A DNA stretch of 64,000 nucleotides from assembly GCA_964022115.1 (NCBI GenBank), contig CAXIBC010000003.1, positions 1 through 64,000 of the forward strand, given 5' to 3'. This document shows, piece by piece, positions 51,840 to 60,237 of this stretch. Both the position numbers and the translations under genes were made by a program. This DNA is from Oleispira sp964022115 (GTDB lineage Bacteria > Pseudomonadota > Gammaproteobacteria > Pseudomonadales > Oceanobacteraceae). The notes beneath the pieces are model-generated. The model was not told where the DNA came from, searched no databases, and saw nothing but the letters and a program-made list of their open reading frames with translations. Position 1 is the stretch's first letter. Every line of letters begins with the position of its first letter.

Positions 51840-52094
51840 AAATGTGCAATATGATTAGTAAACCATGAGTAAAAATTAGACTAGGGTTGGCTTGAAGTCT
51901 GTTGCATTAATGCATCTGAATGTAAAAAAATGTCTCTAAAGTCCTTGAGTGAGCAAATTTAGCCGTCTTCTTTAGCTACTTTTTCCTTTGTTTGCTGTTA
52001 TTATCGGACAATCTTTTTTCTGCGTGGTGGAACGTTTGTTATTAGCTCTGTTCCAACTAGCCACAAAGACTTTATGTATATTTGGAAGTTAATA
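51840..52094 (+). promoter_or_regulatory. Upstream region of the giant lipoprotein gene
   Basis: About 255 bases of AT-rich DNA without a reading frame. It must hold the promoter of the lipoprotein-mlaA run. A T-rich stretch at 51965-52020 is present, but no clear hexamer pair. A minus-strand small RNA ending at the hairpin at 51808-51839 is possible but unsupported. Confidence 0.35.
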
Positions 52095-55094
52095 ATGCGG
52101 TTGTTTTCGAGATCAGTTCTTTTTATTTCAGCAGTGTCTATTTTAGCGGGCTGTAGCGGTAGTAATAAAGGCAGTAGCAATACCTCGAATATTGAGGGTT
52201 GGGTCGGAGCGCAAGGCTTTAATAATGCGCAAGTTGTGGTTAATCAGGTAGCCGAATCCGGTCAGGTTGCGGTCGATACCGATGGTATTTATTTTGGCTT
52301 GCGCGAATCAAGCGATGCTAATGGTCGTTTTACCGCAGCGGTAGCGAACGATGAAACCTTGTTATTTATTGCTCGGGGGCAGATCGAAAACGTTGATAAA
52401 GATAGAAATAACTTAGCGACTAGCAGGCAGTGCTTAGTCGCTGCAGGCTGCACCATCAACGGCCAGGATTATGCTTTCGCTAGTTATTACCCCACGAGCT
52501 CGGGTTTTGAATGGCGCAGCACGAGTTATACGGTAAATGATGGCAGCCGTAATAATGTTAACCCCATTACTACGTTAGCCACTGCTTACGCCTATCAATT
52601 TGATGTATTGAATTACCCAGATAAGGGTGGTTTGGCAGAAAATCAAACCTTCACAGCGTACGACGTAGTACTCGCCAACTCGCAAGTCTCTAACTTGTTA
52701 AATATCAGTGATATTATTGGTGATGTGCCGGCTAACCTAAGCAAGCTCAATAATTTCAGCAATAATACCTTAGCTGTACGTAATCAGATTCGCTACGGGG
52801 CGTTAATTGCGGCCATACAGCAGCAAGAGTTGGCGTATTTAGCGGCGCATAATCTGCCCACCGATGACGATTTTGTGAGTGTATTAGCGCAACAGTTCGC
52901 CGCCGATGTGGGTCAATTTTATAACCACAGTCCAAGCCAAGAGCGAGTCTTAACCTTAGAGGCCCTGTATCAAACGGCTCACGATAACCTGTCATCCTTG
53001 CTCGCAACTATCAATAATGTGCAAGCTAATGCCGCCGCTACTCAGGTTGTGGCAGAGTTCGCATCACAAATCACAGAGATACAAGCAAAAGCCGCTGATA
53101 GTAAAACCGCTGCCAGTGCCGACGAGCTGGCTTTGTTATTGACCGCCTCAGAGATTGAGAGCTTTGATCAAGGGTTGGAAAAAACCAAGTTATTTGTTAA
53201 TTCATTATTAGAGTATCAGCAAACATTTTGGCAATCGGGTTATAAATCAGAGCTGGATGAGTATGCAGTGCTGTTGAAAACCCTCGGCGATAAGCACAAG
53301 GATAACCTGAATGCCTTAGTCGCTGAATTCGCTCATATTCAAGATTATTATGTGACCTGCATTTTAGGGGAGAAAGACTGTGCTACCCGTTTCTCCGCTT
53401 TGGAAAGTCGTAAGATCAGTTTTGATAGCAACTCTAAAGTGCTGAAGTTGAATAATGGATCTGGCGCTGTAATTACGGTTGAGCAAAAGATTGCCGACCT
53501 GAATACTCAAGATACTATTGATAACCCAACCAGTTCTAACGCTATGGATGTATTTATTACTGGTGAATTAGAGATTAATAACCTGGTATTGACCCTTGAT
53601 CATGACCTAGATAATAGCCTTGAGAAAATCGAAGTGCCTTCGTCAATGCGGTTATATTATTCAGACAAGGTATCGAGCATTGAACCTGAGCGTACTATTC
53701 AAGGGTATGAGTTAATTTGGGGTGAATTTCAGCTGTATGATAAAACTAAAATAGATAGCGCAACGGAAACTGAATTAAGTGGTGCGTTTAGAATCTTATA
53801 TCGTGGTGTGCAAGATCCACAAAATACCAATGAGCCTAATAATTCAGAGTTGCGTTTCAATATTGAAGAGTGGGTTTTGTCATCTTCGATTAGCGATCAA
53901 GTTGATGATGACGCAGGCAGTGACCGCGAAAGAACAACGCTGGTGATTACCGCCAGTTCATCCAACCCAGATGACTTTTACCCGAGTAAAAGGCTAGCGA
54001 GTTTTAATGGCTTTTTCAGTCCTAACGAGGCCCACCCGATCAATGAAGCAGAAACGGGCTTATTAACCTATCAGATAGGGCAAGAGACTGTGCCTTCTGG
54101 TAATACCAACAAAACCGTGAAAACCATCGATTTTATTAATTCATTGGATAAAGATATTCGCTATCGCTTTTACCCTGATGAAAGAGTTGAAGATAAGTTA
54201 GACAGTGATGGTGATGGTAATATTAATGAAATCGTTGATATGCACCGCATCGAAGAGTGCGAGCTAGATGCGAGTGGTAAGGTGACTCGTTGTGGGCCAA
54301 AAACCAAGGTATATAGCAAGGGTAATATGCAAAAAACCATTAACGACTTGTGGGAGCTCGGCCTGTTTCAACGCCTAAACGTTGCTGGTCGGGGTACCTA
54401 CTTTGTTGATTTTGGGACGCAAACCGACGCGAATGGCTGTCTGGTATTGCAGCCCCTAGAAGAAGGTCCGGTAGTATTAGATGGGCGCTTAATCGAGCAG
54501 CAGGTATTAGGCTTAGATAGGGTGCGTTTATTCACGGAAATCACTCTTGAAAATGACCAACTAGTTGATCTACCCAGAACCTTGCTTGATCTGACTGTGG
54601 TGGCGCCAACCATTGATAAGTACCGTATCAATGCCGCTTTATCCCATAACTATGCAACCACGACGTCGGACTCAAATGGGATTATTTTGGGGGTTGGTAA
54701 TACCGTCAGTGCCTTAACAGTGGGTTACGATACCTCAGCTGATTTTAAAAATGCCGGTAATTTATCCATCGCCAAAGGTGGGGTCGTATTGACGGTGGGT
54801 GGTAAAACCGTGACTGAGAATCAAGATATCACGGCTTTCTTATCACAAAGCTATGACCCTAGTACGGTGCATTACAAGATTATTGAGGATGAGCAAGGCC
54901 AGGCTGATCGCTGCGTATTATCCACGGGAACAAACTACGTTAAAAATCCTAATGATGTAGAGCAGGTATTTAATCTTAATTACCGTGATGTTGTTTACGC
55001 TACGGCGCGTCCAGAAGGTATTGATGGCCTTTGGACCATACGTTACCTAGATGGCAGTTGGTTGATTCCTGCCAATAATACGAGTGGTAACTGA
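52095..55094 (+). CDS. Large lipoprotein of unknown function (999 aa)
   Basis: Start ATG 52095 has GGAAG upstream and gives a lipoprotein signal ending in LAGC (Cys20, next residue Ser, so outer membrane); ATG 52074 is the alternative. After a Ser/Asn-rich linker comes a domain like surface adhesin starts (IEGWVGAQGFNNAQVVVNQ). Residues 250-450 are helical with Ala/Gln-rich segments; the second half is beta-rich. A calcium-loop-like DSDGDGNINEI is near residue 703. Few cysteines. No family recognised. It ends two bases before mlaA, so the two are almost certainly co-translated. Confidence 0.8.
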   Translation: MRLFSRSVLFISAVSILAGCSGSNKGSSNTSNIEGWVGAQGFNNAQVVVNQVAESGQVAVDTDGIYFGLRESSDANGRFTAAVANDETLLFIARGQIENVDKDRNNLATSRQCLVAAGCTINGQDYAFASYYPTSSGFEWRSTSYTVNDGSRNNVNPITTLATAYAYQFDVLNYPDKGGLAENQTFTAYDVVLANSQVSNLLNISDIIGDVPANLSKLNNFSNNTLAVRNQIRYGALIAAIQQQELAYLAAHNLPTDDDFVSVLAQQFAADVGQFYNHSPSQERVLTLEALYQTAHDNLSSLLATINNVQANAAATQVVAEFASQITEIQAKAADSKTAASADELALLLTASEIESFDQGLEKTKLFVNSLLEYQQTFWQSGYKSELDEYAVLLKTLGDKHKDNLNALVAEFAHIQDYYVTCILGEKDCATRFSALESRKISFDSNSKVLKLNNGSGAVITVEQKIADLNTQDTIDNPTSSNAMDVFITGELEINNLVLTLDHDLDNSLEKIEVPSSMRLYYSDKVSSIEPERTIQGYELIWGEFQLYDKTKIDSATETELSGAFRILYRGVQDPQNTNEPNNSELRFNIEEWVLSSSISDQVDDDAGSDRERTTLVITASSSNPDDFYPSKRLASFNGFFSPNEAHPINEAETGLLTYQIGQETVPSGNTNKTVKTIDFINSLDKDIRYRFYPDERVEDKLDSDGDGNINEIVDMHRIEECELDASGKVTRCGPKTKVYSKGNMQKTINDLWELGLFQRLNVAGRGTYFVDFGTQTDANGCLVLQPLEEGPVVLDGRLIEQQVLGLDRVRLFTEITLENDQLVDLPRTLLDLTVVAPTIDKYRINAALSHNYATTTSDSNGIILGVGNTVSALTVGYDTSADFKNAGNLSIAKGGVVLTVGGKTVTENQDITAFLSQSYDPSTVHYKIIEDEQGQADRCVLSTGTNYVKNPNDVEQVFNLNYRDVVYATARPEGIDGLWTIRYLDGSWLIPANNTSGN

Positions 55095-55096
55095 TC

Positions 55097-55873
55097 TTGA
55101 TCATAAGGATTAAATTAATTGTTCTCTATTGTCTCTTTGGCATTAACATACAGGTTCATGCCGAAGAATATGAAGCAGACCCCTGGCAGGGGTTTAATCG
55201 TACTATTTTTGAATTTAACGAAACCCTTGATCAATATGTCGCCAAGCCAGTCGCTCAGGGGTATCAGGCGATAACGCCTGATTTCCTTGATACTGGGATT
55301 AGTAATTTCTTTTCCAATCTAGAAGACGTCTTGATTGTGGTTAATGATGTTTTTCAGCTTAAGCCCATACAAGCGTTATCCGATACTGGGCGCTTTGTCA
55401 TTAACTCAACCATTGGTTTGCTGGGTTTTTTTGATGTCGCAAGCCATATTGGTTTAATGAAGCATGACGAAGATCTAGGACAGACACTGGGTTATTGGGG
55501 AGTCGGGGCTGGGCCTTATGTTATGCTGCCGGTATTAGGGCCGAGTAATGTCAGAGATGCGTTTGGATTGGCGGGGGATTCGTTTTCGGGTCTAGGTTAT
55601 ACCGCTATTGCCGGTACCAATGCTCAAATAGGCGGTCTATGGCTATTGCGTAATATTGATGCTCGAGCGGACTTAATCGCTTCTGAGGGCTTAGTGACGG
55701 GTGAGCGTTATACCTTCTTTCGTAGTTTTTACCTGCAGCGCAGAGCGTATTTAATTGCTGATGGTGTCGTGGAGGATGAGTTTGAGGATGAAGAATCTTT
55801 TGACGATTATCTAGAAGAGGATTTTCTAGATGAAGACTTTCTAGAAGAAGATTATCTAGATGAAGATCTATAA
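55097..55873 (+). CDS. mlaA: MlaA (VacJ)-family protein with acidic repeat tail
   Basis: Outer-membrane component of the Mla lipid-asymmetry system, which removes misplaced phospholipids. The MlaA core is clear: DPWQGFNRTIFEFNETLDQYVAKPVAQGY, NLEDVLIVVNDVFQ, RFVINSTIGLLGFFDVAS, DLGQTLGYWGVGAGPY and LPVLGPSNVRDAFG. The signal peptide ends VHAEEY and has no lipobox cysteine, unlike E. coli MlaA. The C-terminal 30 residues are almost all Asp/Glu with aromatic spacers, encoded by a 4 x 15-bp repeat. TTG 55097 is the only near start; no Met lies nearby. 258 residues. Confidence 0.9.
   Translation: MIIRIKLIVLYCLFGINIQVHAEEYEADPWQGFNRTIFEFNETLDQYVAKPVAQGYQAITPDFLDTGISNFFSNLEDVLIVVNDVFQLKPIQALSDTGRFVINSTIGLLGFFDVASHIGLMKHDEDLGQTLGYWGVGAGPYVMLPVLGPSNVRDAFGLAGDSFSGLGYTAIAGTNAQIGGLWLLRNIDARADLIASEGLVTGERYTFFRSFYLQRRAYLIADGVVEDEFEDEESFDDYLEEDFLDEDFLEEDYLDEDL
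55811..55870 (+). repeat. Four 15-bp tandem repeats at the mlaA 3' end
   Basis: CTAGA(A/T)GA(A/G)GA(T/C)NNN units at 55811-55825, 55826-55840, 55841-55855 and 55856-55870 encode LEEDF, LDEDF, LEEDY and LDEDL. They form the acidic tail and stop at the gene end. Confidence 0.92.
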
Positions 55874-55951
55874 TTATTGCACTGTACTGGGGTTGCGAGT
55901 ATCGTTCGCTGAGAATAAAAAAACCACAGACGTTTTAAATTGGGGTAGTTG

Positions 55952-57118
55952 ATGAAAGCTCGCGTGCTGGTAATTGATGATGAAGCTATGGTGCGCGAAA
56001 GCATAGTTGCTTACCTAGAGGATAGTGGTTATCAGGTAGTTGCGGCTAATAGTGGTCAATCCGGCTTGGATGCGCTGCAGCAGCAAAATATTGATCTGGT
56101 TCTTTGTGATTTAAGAATGCCCAATCTTGATGGCTTGCAAGTTCTTAAGCAGGTTAAAGAAAGAAATCAGCAAACCCCTTTTATCGTTGTTTCCGGTGCT
56201 GGCGTCATGGACGATGTTGTGCAAGCGCTGCGTCTCGGTGCCAATGATTATTTGGTTAAGCCTATTATCGATATGGTGGTGCTTGAGCACTCAGTGCAAA
56301 GAAACTTAGACCTAGTCGCTTTAGAGCGGCAAAACAAGAGCTATCGTGACCATCTTGAAAGTGCTAATCGTGATTTACGCGCTAGCCTAGATGAATTGCG
56401 TAGTGACCAGCAGGCTGGGCGCCAGGTGCAAATGAAAATGTTGCCTGAACCGATCCACGATGAAACCTTGCATTTCTCCCACATCATAAAGCCCTCATTG
56501 ATGCTCAGTGGTGACTTCCTAGATTATTTCCCTTTAGACGCTAAACATTATGGATTTTATATCGCTGATGTTTCAGGTCATGGGGCTTCTTCTGCATTCG
56601 TGACTGTGTTGCTTAAGAACTTAACTTATCGACTCAAACGTAATTTAAAACGGGGGTCAAGTGATGACCTGTTTCATCCCGTAAAAGTGTTGGAGAGAAT
56701 TAACCAAGAGTTACTCGATACTGAATGTGGTAAGCATTTAACCATAGTCTATTGCGTATTAAACCTTGATACTTTGGCATTAAATTATAGTATTGGCGCT
56801 CATTTCCCTTTGCCTATCTTGTTTAGTGGTGGCAAGGCCCAATATTTAGAAGGAAGAGGGATGCCCGTAGGCTTGTTTAGAGATGCTCAATACAATGCCT
56901 ATCAGTTGCAATTACCCAAGCAATTTACCTTGTCTATGTTCTCAGACGGTATTTTAGAATTATTAACACAGCCATCTTTGGCGCTAAAAGAAGAATATCT
57001 GCTAAACCTAATAGAAGGGCAAGCAGGTAATCATGAATCCATCATGCAGGCGCTCTCATTGACGAGTGATGAGGATGTACCTGATGATGTGGCGTTAATG
57101 ACAGTAGTCGGGATTTAG
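55952..57118 (+). CDS. hsbR: Response regulator phosphatase HsbR-like (REC-PP2C)
   Basis: 388 residues. Receiver domain 1-120 (VLVIDDEAMVRES, phospho-acceptor Asp in LVLCDLRMPNLDG, DYLVKP); coiled linker; SpoIIE-type PP2C phosphatase domain from about 180 (QVQMKMLPEP, LSGDFLDYF, IADVSGHGASSAF, SDGILELL, DDVALMTVV) with the metal-binding aspartates. ATG 55952 has GGGG upstream. The next gene encodes an anti-sigma antagonist, so the pair matches the Pseudomonas HsbR/HsbA partner-switch module that steers flagellar versus biofilm programmes; the anti-sigma-kinase function lies in the Pseudomonas HsbR itself. Confidence 0.88.
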   Translation: MKARVLVIDDEAMVRESIVAYLEDSGYQVVAANSGQSGLDALQQQNIDLVLCDLRMPNLDGLQVLKQVKERNQQTPFIVVSGAGVMDDVVQALRLGANDYLVKPIIDMVVLEHSVQRNLDLVALERQNKSYRDHLESANRDLRASLDELRSDQQAGRQVQMKMLPEPIHDETLHFSHIIKPSLMLSGDFLDYFPLDAKHYGFYIADVSGHGASSAFVTVLLKNLTYRLKRNLKRGSSDDLFHPVKVLERINQELLDTECGKHLTIVYCVLNLDTLALNYSIGAHFPLPILFSGGKAQYLEGRGMPVGLFRDAQYNAYQLQLPKQFTLSMFSDGILELLTQPSLALKEEYLLNLIEGQAGNHESIMQALSLTSDEDVPDDVALMTVVGI

Positions 57119-57119
57119 T

Positions 57120-57605
57120 ATGGATCCAGGTAAAATAGAAGTAGCCAATAAAAATGGCGTTTATGTTATCAAGTTAAGTGGGGATGTAAGGCTTAACTTG
57201 TGCTCTGCGTTAGAAAGCTATCTCGATCAGATGTTCTTAGATAGTCAATTTGAGCTTGTGCTCGTTGACTTATCTGAAGCCGATGGCGTAGATAGTACAA
57301 CGCTTGGCCAGTTAGCGAAAATATCCATCGTCAGCCAAGATAAATATGGTTTAGTACCGACTATTATTTCCCCGCGCGAAGATATTACTCGCATTCTTCT
57401 TAGTATGGGATTTGATAAGGTATTTTATATTATCGGCGAAATGCCAGCGCAGGTCTCTGATTTGGATGAATTAAGCTGTGAGCAGCTTGATGAAGAAGAA
57501 ATGCGTAAAAAAGTGATTGCCGCTCATGAGATTCTTATTAGCTTAAATGAAGATAATAAGAATGCCTTTCAAGAGCTGGTTGATTGCTTACAAAGTAAAG
57601 AATAA
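57120..57605 (+). CDS. hsbA: STAS anti-sigma factor antagonist, HsbA-like
   Basis: 161 residues. STAS domain 1-110: YVIKLSGDVRLNLCSALESYL, LVLVDLSEADGVDST with Ser59 in the phospho-acceptor position (Ser in DSTTLG), and IISPREDITRILLSMGFDKVF; the C-terminal 45 residues are an acidic helix. In Pseudomonas HsbA binds FlgM or the HsbD cyclase according to phosphorylation. It starts one base after the hsbR stop, so the two are co-translated. Which target it binds here is unknown. Confidence 0.88.
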   Translation: MDPGKIEVANKNGVYVIKLSGDVRLNLCSALESYLDQMFLDSQFELVLVDLSEADGVDSTTLGQLAKISIVSQDKYGLVPTIISPREDITRILLSMGFDKVFYIIGEMPAQVSDLDELSCEQLDEEEMRKKVIAAHEILISLNEDNKNAFQELVDCLQSKE

Positions 57606-57622
57606 TACCCTAGGGGGGTTAT

Positions 57623-58660
57623 GTGAAGGTTAAGCAAGCTGCGGTAATCGGTGGTGGTAGTTTTGGCACCGCCATCGCGAGTATATTAGCAATGAATGGC
57701 ATCCAAACTCGCCAGTGGATGCGTAATAAAGATGTGGCCCATGCCATTAATACAGATCATGAAAATCCTCAATACTTGCCTGGTGTTAAACTTGATGAAA
57801 GGCTACAGGCGAGTACCGACCTAGCCGAGGTTATTCAGGGCGCAGAGCTGATTTTCGTCTCTGTTCCTAGTAAGTCCTTTCGCACGGTAGTACAGCAATT
57901 CAAGCCATTATTAAGCAAAGGCCAGTGCTTAATCAGCACCACCAAAGGCATTGAGCCCGACGGCTTTAATTTAATGAGCCAGATACTTGAGAATGAGTGC
58001 CCTAGGCATCCTATTGCGGTATTAAGTGGGCCGAATCTAGCAAAAGAAATCGGCAATAAACAGTTAACAGCAACCGTAGTCGCTAGTTCTGATGGTGTTT
58101 TAAGGGCGGCGGTGCAAGAGGCTTTAGGCTGTGAGTACTTTCGTGTTTATGCCTCTGACGACATCTATGGTGTTGAATTAAGTGGTGCCCTGAAGAATAT
58201 CTATGCCATAGTCTCGGGCTTTATTGCGGCGCTCGGTATGGGGGAAAATACCAAGAGTATGATCATTACTCGCAGTCTGGCCGAAATGAGTCGTTTTGCT
58301 GTGGCTCAAGGTGCAAACCCATTAACCTTTTTAGGCTTAGCAGGGGTTGGTGATCTCGTCGTGACCTGTATGTCGCCAATGAGTCGTAATTATCGAGTTG
58401 GTTATGCTATTGGAGAAGGGCGCAGCTTGGAAGAAGCCGTGGCCGAGCTTGGAGAAGTCGCTGAAGGCGTGAATACCTTACGCTATATCAATCAGCAATC
58501 AGACACGCTAGGTATCTATATGCCTTTAGTAAAAGGTGCGTATGCGGTATTGTTTTCTCAGGTTGACCCTAGGTTAGTAGCAAAAGAATTAATGACAGGT
58601 GAAAACACAACGGATGTTGAATTTACCTTAGCTAAAACAGATATTGGAGTATCTTCATGA
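57623..58660 (+). CDS. gpsA: Glycerol-3-phosphate dehydrogenase [NAD(P)+]
   Basis: Makes sn-glycerol-3-phosphate from dihydroxyacetone phosphate for phospholipid synthesis. N-terminal cofactor loop VIGGGSFGTAIA; KGIEPDG and LSGPNLAKEI; catalytic Lys in VELSGALKNIYAI; C-terminal AGVGDLVVTCMSPMSRNYRVG. It has 345 residues. GTG start with a strong AGGGGGG upstream. The stop overlaps the DUF4389 ATG (ATGA). Confidence 0.96.
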   Translation: MKVKQAAVIGGGSFGTAIASILAMNGIQTRQWMRNKDVAHAINTDHENPQYLPGVKLDERLQASTDLAEVIQGAELIFVSVPSKSFRTVVQQFKPLLSKGQCLISTTKGIEPDGFNLMSQILENECPRHPIAVLSGPNLAKEIGNKQLTATVVASSDGVLRAAVQEALGCEYFRVYASDDIYGVELSGALKNIYAIVSGFIAALGMGENTKSMIITRSLAEMSRFAVAQGANPLTFLGLAGVGDLVVTCMSPMSRNYRVGYAIGEGRSLEEAVAELGEVAEGVNTLRYINQQSDTLGIYMPLVKGAYAVLFSQVDPRLVAKELMTGENTTDVEFTLAKTDIGVSS

Positions 58661-58962
58661 GTGATATAAAGCAAACTATTCAATCGGATGCCTTTTGGCT
58701 GAGAACGTTATTCATCATTCTATTCTCGGTTGTGTATCGTATTCTCGACCTAGTGGTTTTATTTTTAGTGGTGGTGCAATGGGGGTTCTCTTTGACGACC
58801 GGCCAGGTCAATCCAGCGCTGGAAAAATTTAGCGACCAGCTAGCCAACTATATTGCTCAAATAGTGCGTTATGTAACGGGAACTGCTGATACCAAGCCTT
58901 TTCCATTTACTGATTGGCCAGCGTCCTCTGAGGAAATTTCAGACTTGTCTAGGCAGTCGTAG
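58657..58962 (+). CDS. DUF4389-family membrane protein
   Basis: Small inner-membrane protein of 101 residues with one long hydrophobic region (LRTLFIILFSVVYRILDLVVLFLVVVQWGF in parts) and the DUF4389 end pattern ANYIAQIVRYVTGTADTKPFPF. Function unknown; often found between gpsA and sixA in Pseudomonas-type genomes, as here. It overlaps gpsA by four bases and sixA by one. Confidence 0.82.
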   Translation: MSDIKQTIQSDAFWLRTLFIILFSVVYRILDLVVLFLVVVQWGFSLTTGQVNPALEKFSDQLANYIAQIVRYVTGTADTKPFPFTDWPASSEEISDLSRQS

Positions 58963-59429
58963 TGAAGCTCTATTTAATGCGCCATGGTCAAGCGGAGCCG
59001 AGCGCAGCGAACGATAGCCTGCGCCAGCTGACGGAGCATGGACAGAAACAGGCGCGACAAGCGGCTAGCTGGCTGGCTAAGACGGTTCAAGGCCCCGTCA
59101 GCTTGTGGGTCAGCCCTTATGTGCGTACGCAGCAAACGGCAACCCCCATAGCCCAGGCCTTGGCTATCGATATTATTAATCACCATGGTTTGATGCCAGA
59201 TAAGTCTGCGCAGCAAGTAATCGATGAGTTAACTCACCAGCCGCAAGATATAATACTCGTAACACACTTGCCTTTGGTAGGGCATTTGGCCTCTCTATTA
59301 ATAGAGGGTAGGGTATTTGATCAATCTTGGTCACCCGCAGAAATATGGCAGTTACAAGGAGAGGTATTTGCCGCGGGTTGCTTAGAGGTTTTAGAAACCT
59401 GGTATCCTATGGATGGCAGCCAATCATAG
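58962..59429 (+). CDS. sixA: Phosphohistidine phosphatase SixA
   Basis: Histidine-phosphatase of 155 residues with the RHG motif at the N-terminus (LYLMRHGQAEP, His8), SPYVRTQQTATP and the second His in LVTHLPLVGHLASLL. In E. coli SixA dephosphorylates Hpt-type phosphohistidines (ArcB, NPr). GTG start overlapping the previous stop. Part of the gpsA-DUF4389-sixA run. Interestingly an Hpt protein is encoded 19 kb away, but no link is implied. Confidence 0.9.
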   Translation: MKLYLMRHGQAEPSAANDSLRQLTEHGQKQARQAASWLAKTVQGPVSLWVSPYVRTQQTATPIAQALAIDIINHHGLMPDKSAQQVIDELTHQPQDIILVTHLPLVGHLASLLIEGRVFDQSWSPAEIWQLQGEVFAAGCLEVLETWYPMDGSQS

Positions 59430-59430
59430 C

Positions 59431-60225
59431 ATGAAAGATATTCTCCATTTTTCCCACGCCAACGGCTTCCCCGCGGGCAGCTATAAAACCTTATTTTCAT
59501 ACCTAGAAGATGAATTTCAAATCGGCACGATTGATCGTTTAGGTCATCATGAAGATTATCCCGTGACGGATAACTGGGCCTATCTAGTACAGCAATTAAT
59601 CGATGAGCTTGAAGTCAGCTATCAGCAGCCTGTATATGCCGTAGGGCATTCCTTAGGGGGGCTACTGAGTATGATGGTTGCCGCTCAGCGCCCTGATCTG
59701 GTGAAAGGGTTAATCATGCTCGATGCACCCTTTCTAACACGGTTTGAGTCGAAAGGGTTAAGCTGGGTTAAACGCTTAGGATTAATCGATAAAGTCACCC
59801 CAGCAGGCAGAACCTTAGGGCGTCAAGAACAGTGGGATTCATTGGCTCAGGCAGAAGAGTACTTTCGCCAGAAAACGTTATTTAAGGCGTTTGACCCTCG
59901 TTGCTTAAGCGATTATGTCGCTGGTGGTACGGTAGATATTGGTGAAGGCAAGCGCCAGCTGCATTTCGATCCTGCGACAGAAATCTCAATATATCGCACA
60001 GTACCGGATAACCTGCATAAAACCCCAGCCCTACAGATGCCCGCTGCGGTTTTTGCGGGTAACTGCAGTGATGTCTTTAAAAAGCAGCACGGGGCAAGGA
60101 TGCAGCGTCAATTAGGAATGAGGGTCGAATGGGTTGAGGGTGGGCACATGTTTCCTTTGGAGCAACCACAACTGACGGCTGACTTAATTAAGCAATATAT
60201 TGCGGCTTGGAAAGCAAGCGAGTAA
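59431..60225 (+). CDS. Alpha/beta hydrolase
   Basis: 264 residues from ATG 59431 (MKDILHFSHANGFPAGSY), one base after the sixA stop; an in-frame ATG at 59413 inside sixA is possible. Hydrolase motifs: HANGFPAGSYKTLF (oxyanion region), nucleophile elbow GHSLGGLLSMM, and the likely catalytic His in EGGHMFPLEQP. No signal peptide, so cytoplasmic. Substrate unknown; it belongs to the widespread marine HANG-motif hydrolases. Confidence 0.87.
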   Translation: MKDILHFSHANGFPAGSYKTLFSYLEDEFQIGTIDRLGHHEDYPVTDNWAYLVQQLIDELEVSYQQPVYAVGHSLGGLLSMMVAAQRPDLVKGLIMLDAPFLTRFESKGLSWVKRLGLIDKVTPAGRTLGRQEQWDSLAQAEEYFRQKTLFKAFDPRCLSDYVAGGTVDIGEGKRQLHFDPATEISIYRTVPDNLHKTPALQMPAAVFAGNCSDVFKKQHGARMQRQLGMRVEWVEGGHMFPLEQPQLTADLIKQYIAAWKASE

Positions 60226-60237
60226 TAAGGTATCTAA

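Noticed and set aside
52756..53007. Minus-strand frame inside the large lipoprotein gene
   Set aside because: Antisense to a continuous 999-codon gene with its own lipobox start; no independent support.
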